Notes: a model not told the origin generated them from the sequence alone. A stretch of DNA of 39,394 bases from CAHJXF01 sp039936235 (GCA_039936235.1 JBDTIS010000072.1:1-39394); one strand, 5' to 3'. Shown: positions 26,698 to 35,755, counted from the first letter of the stretch. Numbers and translations are program-made.

Positions 26698-26715
26698 GTG
26701 CGGCAACGAACAGAC
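26698..26715 (+). promoter_or_regulatory. Stress-region dyad element, copy 7
   Basis: GTGCG-GCAA-CGAAC-AGAC. It faces the efflux operon and ends 176 nt before the outer-membrane gene. With copy 6 it makes an 18-bp inverted repeat (two mismatches) around 16 bases, which could also fold as a long hairpin. Confidence 0.45.
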
Positions 26716-26891
26716 GCTCCGATCGGGTCGCCGCATGCTGGCAGCCCCGGTGAGACGTCGGTGGTCGAGCCCGGATTCCCATCGCTCCTCAAGGCAGCAA
26801 ATTGCTCCATGCGCCATCCCGGTCAGCACGGCAAACCTTTCTTTCGATGGCTCGAACGGGTCGGCTCGGCTCGATCGGTTGACGGGAACGC

Positions 26892-28373
26892 ATGCGGCGC
26901 TGCCCGACGCGATGTGCCTGCCGAGCCAGCGGCCACAAGCCTGCTGCCGTGCCGACGCGCCTGGTGATCGTCGTGGCGTGCGCGTGGTGTGCCCTTACCG
27001 GATGTGGGTCGGTCTCCCCTCGGGTCGGCGTCGATCCGATCGCGGTGCCCGATGCCTGGTCGGTGACCGATGACGCGACGACTTCCGGCTCGTCGTCGCT
27101 GGTGGCGTGGTGGTCACGGTTCGACGATCCACTGCTCACGCGTCTGGTGGCGGACGCGTTGCGGGCCAATACGACGGTAACCGGCGCACAGGGTGCGTTG
27201 CGGCAGGCGCGTGCGTTGCGCGAGGTCGCAGCGGCCGCGTTGCTGCCCACGCTCGGAAGCTCGGCCTCGGTTCAGCGCAGCAGCAGCGCATCACAAGCGG
27301 GCAGGATAACGGCCAATATCTTCCAGGCCGGACTCGACGCGAACTGGGAGCTCGACGTCTTCGGCGCCAATCGCAGCGCGCTGGCCGCCGGCGAGGCAGC
27401 GGCCCGGGCGAGCGCGGCGAGCCTGGGTGACGTGCAGGTGTCGGTGGCATCCGAGGTGGCGCTGGCTTACGTGACGTTGCGCGACGCACAGGCGCGACGC
27501 GCGATCGCCACCGCCAACCTGTCCAGCCAGCAAGAGACCCTGCAGATCACGTTGTGGCGACAACAAGCCGGGCTGGTGACGGCACTCGAAGCAGAACAGG
27601 CACGCGCCGCCTTCGAGCAGACGGGCGCGCTGGTTCCAGCTCTGCAGGTCGGCATCGAACAGGCGGGCCACGCTCTGGCCGTGCTGACCGGCCGGCCGCC
27701 CGCCGCCTTGACGGCGTTGCTGGTCGCTATCGTCCCCGTGCCGCAAGCCGACGACGACCTCGCGCTGAGCCTGCCCGCCGAGACGCTGCGGCAACGTGCC
27801 GACGTTCGCGCCGCCGAGCACCGGATCAGCGTCGCACAGGCGCTCGTCGGCCAGGCCGAGGCGGCGCGGCTGCCGAGCTTCGCGATCGGTGGTTCGCTGG
27901 GCCTGGCGGCCCTCACGCTCGGTACGCTGACGAACGGCGCGTCGGTGGCGGGTGCGCTGCTCGGCGGGGTCAGCTGGCCGGTCTTCGACGGGGGTGCCGC
28001 GCGGGCCCGGGTCGATGTCCAGCAAGCCGTGCTGGACCAGGCGGTGGAAAACTACCGGGCGGTGGCGCTGGTCGCGCTCAGGGATGTCGAAGATGCACTG
28101 GTCGCGCTGCGCGGCGATCGTCTCAGACTGGCCCGTCTCGTCATCGCTGCGGACGCGGCAAGCAATGCGGCACTGCTGGCACGCCAACGCTATGGCAGCG
28201 GCCTGATCGACTTCCAGATCGTGCTCGAAACCCAGCGCACCGAGCTCGTCACGCAAGACAGCGCGGCCAGCGCACGCGCCGACGTCAGCAGTGACCATGT
28301 GCGCTTGTACAAGGCACTGGGCGGCGGCTGGGAACCCGACATCGCCACCGACGGAGCCTCGACGCGTGACTGA
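26892..28373 (+). CDS. Outer-membrane efflux lipoprotein (NodT/TolC family)
   Basis: A 493-residue outer-membrane channel. A signal sequence ends in the lipobox ALTGCGS near residue 38. The two OEP repeats contain AWWSRFDDPLLTRLVADAL, then ANWELDVFGANRSALAAGEA and the second-half SWPVFDGGAARARVDVQQA. These match the NodT/CusC-type lipoproteins. The start may be the ATG at 26892, or GTG at 26949, which gives a more typical short signal peptide. It overlaps the membrane-fusion gene by 8 nt, so it is the first gene of a four-gene efflux operon. Confidence 0.9.
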   Translation: MRRCPTRCACRASGHKPAAVPTRLVIVVACAWCALTGCGSVSPRVGVDPIAVPDAWSVTDDATTSGSSSLVAWWSRFDDPLLTRLVADALRANTTVTGAQGALRQARALREVAAAALLPTLGSSASVQRSSSASQAGRITANIFQAGLDANWELDVFGANRSALAAGEAAARASAASLGDVQVSVASEVALAYVTLRDAQARRAIATANLSSQQETLQITLWRQQAGLVTALEAEQARAAFEQTGALVPALQVGIEQAGHALAVLTGRPPAALTALLVAIVPVPQADDDLALSLPAETLRQRADVRAAEHRISVAQALVGQAEAARLPSFAIGGSLGLAALTLGTLTNGASVAGALLGGVSWPVFDGGAARARVDVQQAVLDQAVENYRAVALVALRDVEDALVALRGDRLRLARLVIAADAASNAALLARQRYGSGLIDFQIVLETQRTELVTQDSAASARADVSSDHVRLYKALGGGWEPDIATDGASTRD

Positions 28374-29733
28374 AACCCTTCCGACGACGCCGCCGATCGC
28401 TGCGGCGACACCGGTAGCGGCGATCCCGCCGGCCGCCAACGGTGCGACCGACCTGTCCACGCTGCTCGATGAACCGTCGACCGAAGCCTGGTACCGGCGG
28501 CCGGCGTTCTGGGCAGGCGTAGCGGTGGCGCTGCTGGCCGCCGCGGGCCTGTGGTGGTGGCTGGCCGATCGCGCGGCTCAGGCGGCGCCGAAGTACGCGA
28601 CGCAGACCGTGACGCGCGGCAATCTCACGCTCATCGTCACCGCCAACGGTACGATCCAGCCGACACGCACGGTCAACATCGGCAGCGAACTGTCCGGCAC
28701 GGTGCTCGCCGTCAACGTCGACGTCAACGACGTGGTCAGGAAGGGCCAGGTGCTGGTGGTGCTGGACCCGGCCAAGCTGCGCGACCAGGTGAAGCGATCG
28801 CAGGCCACGCTCGCATCGGCCACCGCCAAGGTGGCAGAAACCGCGGCCACGGTGCAGGAATCGCAGGCCACGCTGAATCGCCTCGAATCGGTGGCCGCGT
28901 TGTCTGGCGGCAAGGTACCGGCCAAGACCGAACTGGACACGGGACGTGCCACGCTGGCGCGCTCCATCGCCGACGACGGCGTCGCGCGCGCCGCCGTGCA
29001 GGACGCCAGGGCGGCGCTCTCCACCGACAGGATCAACCTTTCGAAGTCGTCGATCGCCGCCCCCAGCGACGGTGTCGTGCTGACGCGAGCCGTCGACCCC
29101 GGCAACGCGGTCGCGGCTTCGCTGCAGGCCGTGACGCTGTTCACCGTGGCCGAGGACCTGAGACATCTGCGCGTGTGGGTCTACGTCGACGAGGCCGACG
29201 TCGGCGCCGTCAAGTTGGGCCAGGACGCCACGTTCACCGTCAGCGCCTATCTGACGCGCAACTACCCGGCCCGCATCACGCGCGTGGGCCAGGGATCGAC
29301 CATCACCGACAACGTCGTCACCTACCTGACCTACCTCGACGTCGACAACGCCGACCTCAGCCTGCGTCCCGGCATGACCGCCACCGCCAGCATCACCGCG
29401 ACCAGGCGCACCGACGTGCTGCTCGTGCCCAACGCGGCGCTGCGCTTCACGCCCACCGACACGGCGGGCGCCGCCATCCCCGCCAAAAAGAACGTCGCCT
29501 CGAGCCTGATTCCGCGCCTGCCTCGCGGCGGCTCGCGCAGGCCGGCCGCCGCCGGCGCGAGCACCGCTACCGCGAAGGAGGTGTGGGTCCTGCCGGCCGA
29601 CGGTGCGGGCGTGCCGGTCGCGGTGTCCGTGACGCCAGGCATCAGCGACGGTCACATGACCGAGATCACGGGTGGGGACCTGAGGGCCGGCATGCAGGTC
29701 ATCACCGATCAGAAATCGGTCGCTGCGAAATGA
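28366..29733 (+). CDS. MacA-like membrane-fusion (HlyD) subunit
   Basis: A 455-residue periplasmic adaptor from the GTG at 28366, with GGAG 9 nt upstream. It has an unusually long proline/alanine-rich cytoplasmic N-terminus (about 45 residues), one membrane helix (AFWAGVAVALLAAAGLWWWL), then lipoyl-like halves (NIGSELSGTVLAVNVDVNDV and SSIAAPSDGVVLTRAVDPG) flanking a coiled-coil hairpin rich in Ala/Thr/Lys. The C-terminal part has a 35-residue basic/Ala insertion (around PRGGSRRPAAAGAS). It links the MacB-like transporter to the outer-membrane channel. Confidence 0.92.
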   Translation: MTETLPTTPPIAAATPVAAIPPAANGATDLSTLLDEPSTEAWYRRPAFWAGVAVALLAAAGLWWWLADRAAQAAPKYATQTVTRGNLTLIVTANGTIQPTRTVNIGSELSGTVLAVNVDVNDVVRKGQVLVVLDPAKLRDQVKRSQATLASATAKVAETAATVQESQATLNRLESVAALSGGKVPAKTELDTGRATLARSIADDGVARAAVQDARAALSTDRINLSKSSIAAPSDGVVLTRAVDPGNAVAASLQAVTLFTVAEDLRHLRVWVYVDEADVGAVKLGQDATFTVSAYLTRNYPARITRVGQGSTITDNVVTYLTYLDVDNADLSLRPGMTATASITATRRTDVLLVPNAALRFTPTDTAGAAIPAKKNVASSLIPRLPRGGSRRPAAAGASTATAKEVWVLPADGAGVPVAVSVTPGISDGHMTEITGGDLRAGMQVITDQKSVAAK

Positions 29734-30473
29734 ACGGGCCGGCATTGATCAGCCTGCGCGGCGTGACCAGGCGTTATGGTCAAGGCCCCACCGAGCTCAT
29801 GGCGCTGAAGGGGATCGACCTCGACATCGCCGCCGGCGAGTTCGTCGCGATCATGGGGCCGAGCGGCTCGGGCAAGTCGACGGCGATGAACATCCTCGGC
29901 TGCCTCGACACGCCGACCGCAGGGCAATACCTCTTCAAGGGGGCGCATGTGGAGGCGCTGTCGCGCGATCAGCGCGCGCGGTTGCGGCGCCGCTATCTGG
30001 GCTTCGTGTTCCAGGGCTTCAACCTGCTCGCGCGCACGTCGGCGCAGGAGAACGTCGAACTCCCGCTCCTGTATCGCGGCGACAGCGCGAACGACCGCAA
30101 GCTCGCTGCAGAGAAGGCGCTGCAGTCGGTCGGTCTGGGGGGCTGGGAACACCACACGCCGGCCGAGCTTTCCGGGGGCCAGCAGCAGCGCGTGGCGATC
30201 GCCCGCGCCATCGTCACCGAGCCGGCCGTGGTACTGGCCGACGAGCCCACCGGTAATCTCGACACTCGGCGCAGCCACGAGATCATGGCCTTGCTGCTCG
30301 CGCTCAACCGCGACCACGGCATCACCGTGCTGATGGTGACGCACGAGCCCGACATGGCCGCTTACGCGCGCCGCATGGTCCACTTCGTCGACGGGAAGAT
30401 CGCGAAGGATGCGGTCAACACGCACCCGGTCACTGCCGCGCCCGGCGACCTCACGGCAGTCGAGAGCACCTGA
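29730..30473 (+). CDS. MacB-type ABC transporter ATP-binding protein
   Basis: A 247-residue ATPase of the LolD/MacB type. Walker A IMGPSGSGKSTAMNILG near residue 45, Q-loop VFQGFNLL, signature LSGGQQQRVAIARA near 150, Walker B VVLADEPTGNLD, and switch histidine in VMVTHEPDM. The start overlaps the stop of the adaptor (ATGA) and the end overlaps the permease ATG by one base. ATPase and permease are separate genes here, whereas E. coli MacB is one fused protein. It drives export by the MacAB-TolC-like complex. Confidence 0.95.
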   Translation: MNGPALISLRGVTRRYGQGPTELMALKGIDLDIAAGEFVAIMGPSGSGKSTAMNILGCLDTPTAGQYLFKGAHVEALSRDQRARLRRRYLGFVFQGFNLLARTSAQENVELPLLYRGDSANDRKLAAEKALQSVGLGGWEHHTPAELSGGQQQRVAIARAIVTEPAVVLADEPTGNLDTRRSHEIMALLLALNRDHGITVLMVTHEPDMAAYARRMVHFVDGKIAKDAVNTHPVTAAPGDLTAVEST

Positions 30474-31690
30474 TGCTGTTCAGTGTCTTCATGCTGGCGC
30501 TGCACTCGGTCCAGCGCAACCTGCTGCGCTCGTTCCTGACGATCCTGGGCATCGTGATCGGTGTCAGTGCAGTGATCACGATGGTCACGCTCGGTAACGG
30601 CGCCACGAAGGCGATCGAAACCCAGATCACCAGTCTGGGCACCAACCTGCTGCTCGTCAGCCCGGGCCAGCGCGTACCGGGCGGCGGTGGCGGTGGCGGC
30701 GGCGTGCCGCAGTTCACCGAGGCCGATGCACTGGCCATCCAGGCCCAGATCGGCGGCGTTGCGGCCGTGGCGCCGAGCGGCCGCGCCAGCGTCGCCGTGG
30801 TGGCCAACGGCCGCAACTGGGCCACCACGGTGACCGGCAGCACCAACGAATGGTTCGTCACGGGTAACTGGAAGCTGGCCTCCGGCCGCGAGTTCGACCC
30901 CGACGAGCAGCGCGCCGGCGCTGCGGTGTGCATCATCGGCGAGACGGTGCGGCGCGAGATCTACGGCGGGACCGCCGGGAAGACCGGCTTGGGGGAACTG
31001 CTGCGCGTCAAGCAGTTCTCGTGCGAGATCGTCGGCACCCTGGTTTCCAAGGGACAGGGCGGCATGGGCGACCAGGACGATACGGTGCTGGTGCCGCTGC
31101 ACACGCTGCAGCGGCGCGTCACCGGCACCACCAAGGTAGGCATGGTGTCGGTGTCGATGGAGGACGGTAGCGACAGCACGCGGCTGAAAGCCAGCCTGCG
31201 CCAATTGCTGCGCGAGCGCCGCAAGCTCAACGCGAACGACGACGACAACTTCAACATCTTCGACACCCAGCAGATCGCCGAGACGCTGAGCAGCACGATG
31301 GGCGTTCTGACCACGCTGCTCGGTGCCGTCGCAGCGGTGAGCCTGCTGGTCGGCGGTATCGGCATCATGAACATCATGCTGGTCAGCGTCACCGAGCGAA
31401 CTCGAGAGATCGGCCTGCGGCTGGCGGTCGGTGCGCTGGAGCGCGAGGTGCTGCTGCAGTTCCTGATCGAGGCCGTGGTGCTGTCGGCGTTGGGCGGCCT
31501 GGTCGGCATCGTCATCGCGACGGCAGCGTCGTACGGCTTGTCGAAAGTGATGGGGGTGCCCTATCGGTTCGACCCGTCGATCAATCTGCTGGCATTGGCG
31601 TTCTCCGCATTCATCGGTGTGGTCTTCGGCTACTTCCCGGCGCGCAGCGCCGCTCGCATGGATCCGATCGAGGCGTTGCGCCACGAGTGA
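30473..31690 (+). CDS. MacB-type ABC transporter permease
   Basis: A 405-residue FtsX/MacB-type permease. The first membrane helix is in LRSFLTILGIVIGVSAVITM, followed by a large periplasmic domain (about 45-270) and three C-terminal helices with GGIGIMNIMLVSVTERTREI and the closing ARMDPIEALRHE typical of this family. A run of eight glycines (residues about 69-76) sits early in the periplasmic domain and is encoded by repetitive GGC/GGT codons, a possible slippage site. Together with the ATPase, adaptor and outer-membrane channel it forms a mechanotransmission exporter; the substrate is not evident. Confidence 0.94.
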   Translation: MLFSVFMLALHSVQRNLLRSFLTILGIVIGVSAVITMVTLGNGATKAIETQITSLGTNLLLVSPGQRVPGGGGGGGGVPQFTEADALAIQAQIGGVAAVAPSGRASVAVVANGRNWATTVTGSTNEWFVTGNWKLASGREFDPDEQRAGAAVCIIGETVRREIYGGTAGKTGLGELLRVKQFSCEIVGTLVSKGQGGMGDQDDTVLVPLHTLQRRVTGTTKVGMVSVSMEDGSDSTRLKASLRQLLRERRKLNANDDDNFNIFDTQQIAETLSSTMGVLTTLLGAVAAVSLLVGGIGIMNIMLVSVTERTREIGLRLAVGALEREVLLQFLIEAVVLSALGGLVGIVIATAASYGLSKVMGVPYRFDPSINLLALAFSAFIGVVFGYFPARSAARMDPIEALRHE

Positions 31691-31729
31691 CGAAGCCGGG
31701 CTGCCAGAGGCTCCATCTTCGCGGGCAAG

Positions 31730-31747
31730 GTGCGGCAGCGCACAGAC
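31730..31747 (+). promoter_or_regulatory. Stress-region dyad element, copy 8
   Basis: GTGCG-GCAG-CGCAC-AGAC, perfect arms. It ends 60 nt before the ATG of the PRC-barrel gene and faces it, just downstream of the efflux operon. Confidence 0.5.
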
Positions 31748-31807
31748 GCCGACTGCGGCTGCGCCGACAGTGAGGTTCCGAGTTCGCATCCTGAAAGGGC
31801 CCGATCC

Positions 31808-32638
31808 ATGTTGCGCAACGCGAAAGACCTCGAGAACTACGCGATCGCCGCCACCGATGGCCCGATCGGACACGTCAAGGATTTCTACTTCGACGACGAC
31901 GCATGGGTGGTTCGCTACCTGGTGGTGGACGCAGGCTCATGGCTGTCGAGCCGGAAGGTGCTGATCTCGCCCGTCTCCGTCCACCATCCGGACTGGCTGG
32001 AACGAACGTTGCCGGTCGCCATCACCAAGGAGCAGGTGAAGAACAGTCCGAACATAGACACCGAAAAGCCGGTGTCGCGCCAGAACGAAGAGCAGACCAT
32101 GGGCTACTACGGTTATCCGAACTACTGGGGCGGCGGAGGCGTGTGGGGAGACGGCTTGTACCCGTATGCGATGGTTCCCGGCTATGCGGGCTACGACGTG
32201 GATCGGGTGGATCGAGCCGAACGCGAGCGGGAAGAAGAATCCTATCTGCGCGCCGAACGAGCGCGCCATCGCAACGAAGATCCGCACCTGCGCAGTTGCA
32301 AGGCGGTCGTCGGCTATCACATCCACGCGACCGACGGCGAGATCGGGCATGTCGCCGGCTATCTGGTCGACGATGAAACATGGGCGATTCGTTACATCAT
32401 CGTCGACACCAGCAACTGGTGGGTCGGTCATCAGGTGCTGGTTGCTCCGTCATGGATCACGGGCGTGCACTGGTCGAGCGAAACCGTATCGATCCACGCG
32501 TCCCGCGAAGCCGTCAAGGGCGCGCCGTACTACGACCCGGACGCGACGTGGAGCCTGGAACTGGACCGCGACCTGAATCGCCACTATGGTCGGACCGGCT
32601 ACTGGGCCGGCAGTGACACGCGCGCGCCCGAAATCTGA
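31808..32638 (+). CDS. Tandem PRC-barrel domain protein
   Basis: A 276-residue cytoplasmic protein with two PRC-barrel domains. The first is residues 1-80 (YAIAATDGPIGHVKDFYFDD, then WVVRYLVVDAGSWL), the second about 160-250 (YHIHATDGEIGHVAGYLVDD, then WAIRYIIVDTSNWW). They are joined by a Gly/Tyr-rich linker (GYYGYPNYWGGGGVWGDG) and a charged helix (RAEREREEESYLRAERARHR). PRC barrels bind proteins or RNA, but the role of this stress-associated type is unknown. GAAAGGG 7 nt before the ATG is a good ribosome site. Dyad copy 8 precedes it. Confidence 0.9.
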   Translation: MLRNAKDLENYAIAATDGPIGHVKDFYFDDDAWVVRYLVVDAGSWLSSRKVLISPVSVHHPDWLERTLPVAITKEQVKNSPNIDTEKPVSRQNEEQTMGYYGYPNYWGGGGVWGDGLYPYAMVPGYAGYDVDRVDRAEREREEESYLRAERARHRNEDPHLRSCKAVVGYHIHATDGEIGHVAGYLVDDETWAIRYIIVDTSNWWVGHQVLVAPSWITGVHWSSETVSIHASREAVKGAPYYDPDATWSLELDRDLNRHYGRTGYWAGSDTRAPEI

Positions 32639-32640
32639 CG

Positions 32641-32658
32641 GTGCCCCGACTCGGGCAC
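32641..32658. repeat. Inverted repeat after the PRC-barrel gene
   Basis: GTGCCC and GGGCAC arms flank CGACTC, starting 2 nt after the stop codon. No T-run follows. It may act as a weak terminator or mRNA end before the next gene. Confidence 0.3.
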
Positions 32659-32675
32659 ATTCCCGGCGGGTCGCG

Positions 32676-34040
32676 ATGACCGCGCGCTCATCGGATGCGC
32701 TATCCACGCGTGCCGTGAAGCATCTCGTAGGTGCGATCGAACCCGACGACGAGCGCATGCTCGACATGCTGCAGCGGGCCGCCTTCGAGTACTTCGTCAA
32801 GCAGACCCATCCCCGCAACGGCCTGGTCGCCGATACGTCACGCCCTGGCTCGCCGTCCAGCATCGCCGTCGTCGGGTTCGCGCTTTCGGCCTATCCGGTG
32901 GCCGTCGAGCGCGGCTGGATCGCGCGCGAAGACGCGGTGCAGCGCACCTTGCTCGCACTGCGTTTCTTCTCGAGCAGCGATCAGGGCGGCGGGGTGGCTT
33001 CGACCGGCTACCACGGGTTCTACTTTCATTTTCTCGACCTCGAGAGCGGCCGGCGCGCGTGGCAATCCGAACTGTCGTCGATCGACACCGCCCTGCTGAT
33101 CGTCGGCATGCTGACGGCAGCGGCCTACTTCTGCGCCGCGACACCGGCCGAGGCGGAACTGCGGCAACTGGCAACCGCACTCTACGAGCGTGTGGACTGG
33201 CACTGGGCTCAGCACGTCGAGGATGCGGTCGCACTCGGCTGGAAGCCCGAATGCGGCTTCCTGAACTACGGCTGGCAGGGCTACAACGAGGCCATCGTTC
33301 TGTACGCCCTGGGCCTGGGATCGAACACCCACCCCCTGACCACCGCGAGCTTCGAGGCCTGGACGGTGACCTACCAATGGGAGAACCTCTACGGGATCGA
33401 TTTCCTGTACGCTGGCCCGCTGTTCGTCCACGCGTTTTCGCACGCGTGGATCGACTTCCGTGGCATCCGCGACCGCTTCATGCGCGAGAAGAACTGCGAC
33501 TACTTCGAGAACAGCAGTCGCGCGGCGCAGGTGCAGCGGCAATACGCCATTCGCAACCCGCATGGCTTCAATGGGTACGGGCAAGACCGCTGGGGCCTGT
33601 CGGCCGGCGATGGTCCGAGCCTCGCCCCCCAGATGGTCGCGGGGAGGCGGCAGTCGTTCGATGGCTACGCGGCGCGCGGCGTTCCCTGGGGTCCCGACGA
33701 CGGGACGATCACCGGCTCTTCGGTCGCGGCATCGCTGGTGTTCGCGCCTGACATCGCGCTGCCTGCGCTGCGCGAACTGTTCGGCAGGACGCCGGCTGAT
33801 CCCGGGCGGTGCCTACGGGCCGGTGGCTTCAATGCCACGGCTGGCGTGACCGGCACGGACGACAGTGGCGCGAGCGGCAATCAGGGCTGGGTCTCCGACG
33901 GCGAGTTCGGGCTCGATCAGGGGATCATCGTCCTGATGGTCGAGAACTTCCGCTCAGGCCTGCCATGGCGACTGGGTCGAAGCATTCCATGCCTCACCGC
34001 CGGGTTGAAGCGCGCCGGCTTCACCGACGGCTGGTTGTAG
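32676..34040 (+). CDS. Glucoamylase-family glycoside hydrolase
   Basis: A 454-residue protein of the glucoamylase-like family (COG5368, the GH144 type). An (alpha/alpha)-barrel is suggested by LDMLQRAAFEYFVKQTHPRN near the N-terminus, SSIDTALLIVGMLTAAAYF, FLNYGWQGYNEAIVLYALGL and DFLYAGPLFVHAFSHAWIDF, then GPDDGTITGSSVAASLVFAP. Relatives hydrolyse beta-1,2-glucans or related glucans. There is no signal peptide, so it may act in the cytoplasm. The ATG at 32676 is preceded by GGCGGG; a longer frame would overlap the PRC-barrel gene and is rejected. The flavoprotein gene begins 14 nt downstream. Confidence 0.88.
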   Translation: MTARSSDALSTRAVKHLVGAIEPDDERMLDMLQRAAFEYFVKQTHPRNGLVADTSRPGSPSSIAVVGFALSAYPVAVERGWIAREDAVQRTLLALRFFSSSDQGGGVASTGYHGFYFHFLDLESGRRAWQSELSSIDTALLIVGMLTAAAYFCAATPAEAELRQLATALYERVDWHWAQHVEDAVALGWKPECGFLNYGWQGYNEAIVLYALGLGSNTHPLTTASFEAWTVTYQWENLYGIDFLYAGPLFVHAFSHAWIDFRGIRDRFMREKNCDYFENSSRAAQVQRQYAIRNPHGFNGYGQDRWGLSAGDGPSLAPQMVAGRRQSFDGYAARGVPWGPDDGTITGSSVAASLVFAPDIALPALRELFGRTPADPGRCLRAGGFNATAGVTGTDDSGASGNQGWVSDGEFGLDQGIIVLMVENFRSGLPWRLGRSIPCLTAGLKRAGFTDGWL

Positions 34041-34054
34041 CGGCTCGCGTCGCC

Positions 34055-35590
34055 ATGTCATCAGCCCCATTCGCCGACCCGCAGGTCAACGTGCAAGCGC
34101 GCAGCGCTACAGAAACGGAACGCCTGGCCAATACCCACCCGGCGAACTGGCGCAACCCGAAGCCGCTGTCCACGTATCACCTTCTGATCATCGGCGCCGG
34201 CCCCGCCGGGATGGTGGCAGCACGCGCCGCTGCCGCGCTGGGGGCGCACGTGGCCCTGATCGAGCGCCATCAACTGGGCGGCGGTTCCCTGAACGACGGC
34301 TGCATACCCTCCAAGTCGCTGATTCGAACCGGCCGTCTGCTGGCCGACATGCGCAATGCCGCGAACTTCGGCGCGATCGCGCCGACCGAAATGGTGTTCG
34401 ACTTACCGGCGGCGATGCTGCGCATGCGGCGCATCACGGCCCGCATCAGCCGCAACGATTCGGCCATGAACCTGGCGCGCGACGGCGTTCATCTGTTCTT
34501 CGGCAACGCACGGTTCACCGGGCCTGACACGGTCGACGTCGATGGTGTCCGGCTGCGTTTCAGGAAGGCGATGATCGCGACCGGAGCGAGCCCCATGCTT
34601 CCTACGATCCCCGGCCTCGCAGAGGCGGGTTTCCTGACCAACCAGACCGTGTTCGATCTGGAGGCGCTGCCCAGAAGCCTGCTGGTGATCGGCGGCGGGC
34701 CGCTCGGTTGCGAACTGGCGCAGGTGTTCGTCCGCTTCGGCTCGCGCACGTTGATCTCTCACAGGGAACCGCTGTTCCTGCCGCTTGAAGAGCGCGACGC
34801 GGCGCAGATGGTCTCCGACGCCATGGCGCGCGACGGGGTCGAGATCCACCTGAACAGCATTGCGACGAGCGTGCGCGTGGAAGGCGGAAAGAAGGTCGTC
34901 GAGCTTCTCAACGACGGCAATACCGCGACTACCAGCGTCGACGAGATCCTCACCGGCATCGGGCGCCGGCCCTCTGTGCAAGAGCTGAACCTGGAAGCGG
35001 CCGGCGTCTCCTACGACGCGCAGGCGGGCATCCATGTCGACGATTTCCTGCGGACCAGCAACCCGCGCATTTTTGCGGCCGGCGACGTGTGCCTGAAACA
35101 CCAGTACACCAACACGGCTGCCGCGTCGGCACGCATCGTGGTACGCAACGCGCTGTTCCTGGGCCGTCAGCGGATGAGTGCGCTCACGATTCCCTGGTGC
35201 ACCTACACCGACCCGGAAATCGCCCACGTCGGCCTGTATGTGAAGCAGGCGCGGCAGCAGCGCATCCCGGTCAAGACCTTCACCATTCCGATGCACGATG
35301 TCGATCGCGCGATCACCGACAGCGAGGAAGACGGATTCGTGAAGATCCACGTCCGCGAGGGCAGCGACAGGATCCTGGGTGCCACCATCGTTGCCCGGCA
35401 TGCCGGAGAGATGATCAACAGCATCTCGTTGGCGATGGTCGCCGGCATCGGCCTTCGCAAATTAGCGAATGTCGTACAGGCCTATCCGACCCAGGGTGCA
35501 GCGATCCGGCAGGCAGCCGATGCCTATGTAAAAACGCGTCTGTCGCCTTCGATGGTCGCATCCGCGCGCCGCTGGCTGCTGCGGCGCTGA
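34055..35590 (+). CDS. Mercuric-reductase-like FAD/NAD(P) oxidoreductase with degenerate redox site
   Basis: A 511-residue pyridine nucleotide-disulfide oxidoreductase-fold protein. FAD motif LLIIGAGPAGMVAARAA near 45, NAD(P) motif LVIGGGPLGCELAQVF near 215, RIFAAGDVCLKHQYTN near 345, and a dimerisation domain from about 380. The redox pair, normally C-LNVG-C, here reads GGSLNDGCIPSK: the first cysteine is serine (TCC). The C-terminal HPT--E acid-base pair is replaced by AYPTQGAA. It therefore probably lacks classic disulfide reductase chemistry and may be an NAD(P)H oxidase or quinone/metal reductase. There is no N-terminal HMA domain. Confidence 0.9.
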   Translation: MSSAPFADPQVNVQARSATETERLANTHPANWRNPKPLSTYHLLIIGAGPAGMVAARAAAALGAHVALIERHQLGGGSLNDGCIPSKSLIRTGRLLADMRNAANFGAIAPTEMVFDLPAAMLRMRRITARISRNDSAMNLARDGVHLFFGNARFTGPDTVDVDGVRLRFRKAMIATGASPMLPTIPGLAEAGFLTNQTVFDLEALPRSLLVIGGGPLGCELAQVFVRFGSRTLISHREPLFLPLEERDAAQMVSDAMARDGVEIHLNSIATSVRVEGGKKVVELLNDGNTATTSVDEILTGIGRRPSVQELNLEAAGVSYDAQAGIHVDDFLRTSNPRIFAAGDVCLKHQYTNTAAASARIVVRNALFLGRQRMSALTIPWCTYTDPEIAHVGLYVKQARQQRIPVKTFTIPMHDVDRAITDSEEDGFVKIHVREGSDRILGATIVARHAGEMINSISLAMVAGIGLRKLANVVQAYPTQGAAIRQAADAYVKTRLSPSMVASARRWLLRR

Positions 35591-35622
35591 ACGTACAGCA
35601 CGCCCGTCACCGGGAAAGATCG

Positions 35623-35700
35623 ATGAAGATCCATCCGCTGGACTTCGGCGTCATGCCGGGTAACCAGCCAGCGGGCGGGGCGACTCGATCCAGCCTCTGA
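35623..35700 (+). CDS. Very short ORF of uncertain status
   Basis: A 25-codon frame, MKIHPLDFGVMPGNQPAGGA and five more residues, with a GAAAG 7 nt before the ATG. The first 13 residues resemble the beginnings of metallo-hydrolases of the MBL fold, so it could be the stub of a truncated gene or a small peptide behind the flavoprotein. Evidence is thin. Confidence 0.25.
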   Translation: MKIHPLDFGVMPGNQPAGGATRSSL

Positions 35701-35755
35701 CGTCGGGCGCCCGTCCGAACACCGCAGCGCCGAGGTCTGAGTAGCCTTAGCGCGG

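Noticed and set aside
28551..29729. 640-residue frame joining part of the adaptor region to the MacB ATPase
   Set aside because: The first 390 residues are the shadow of the membrane-fusion gene in another frame; the ATPase starts at the ATG at 29730, overlapping the adaptor stop.
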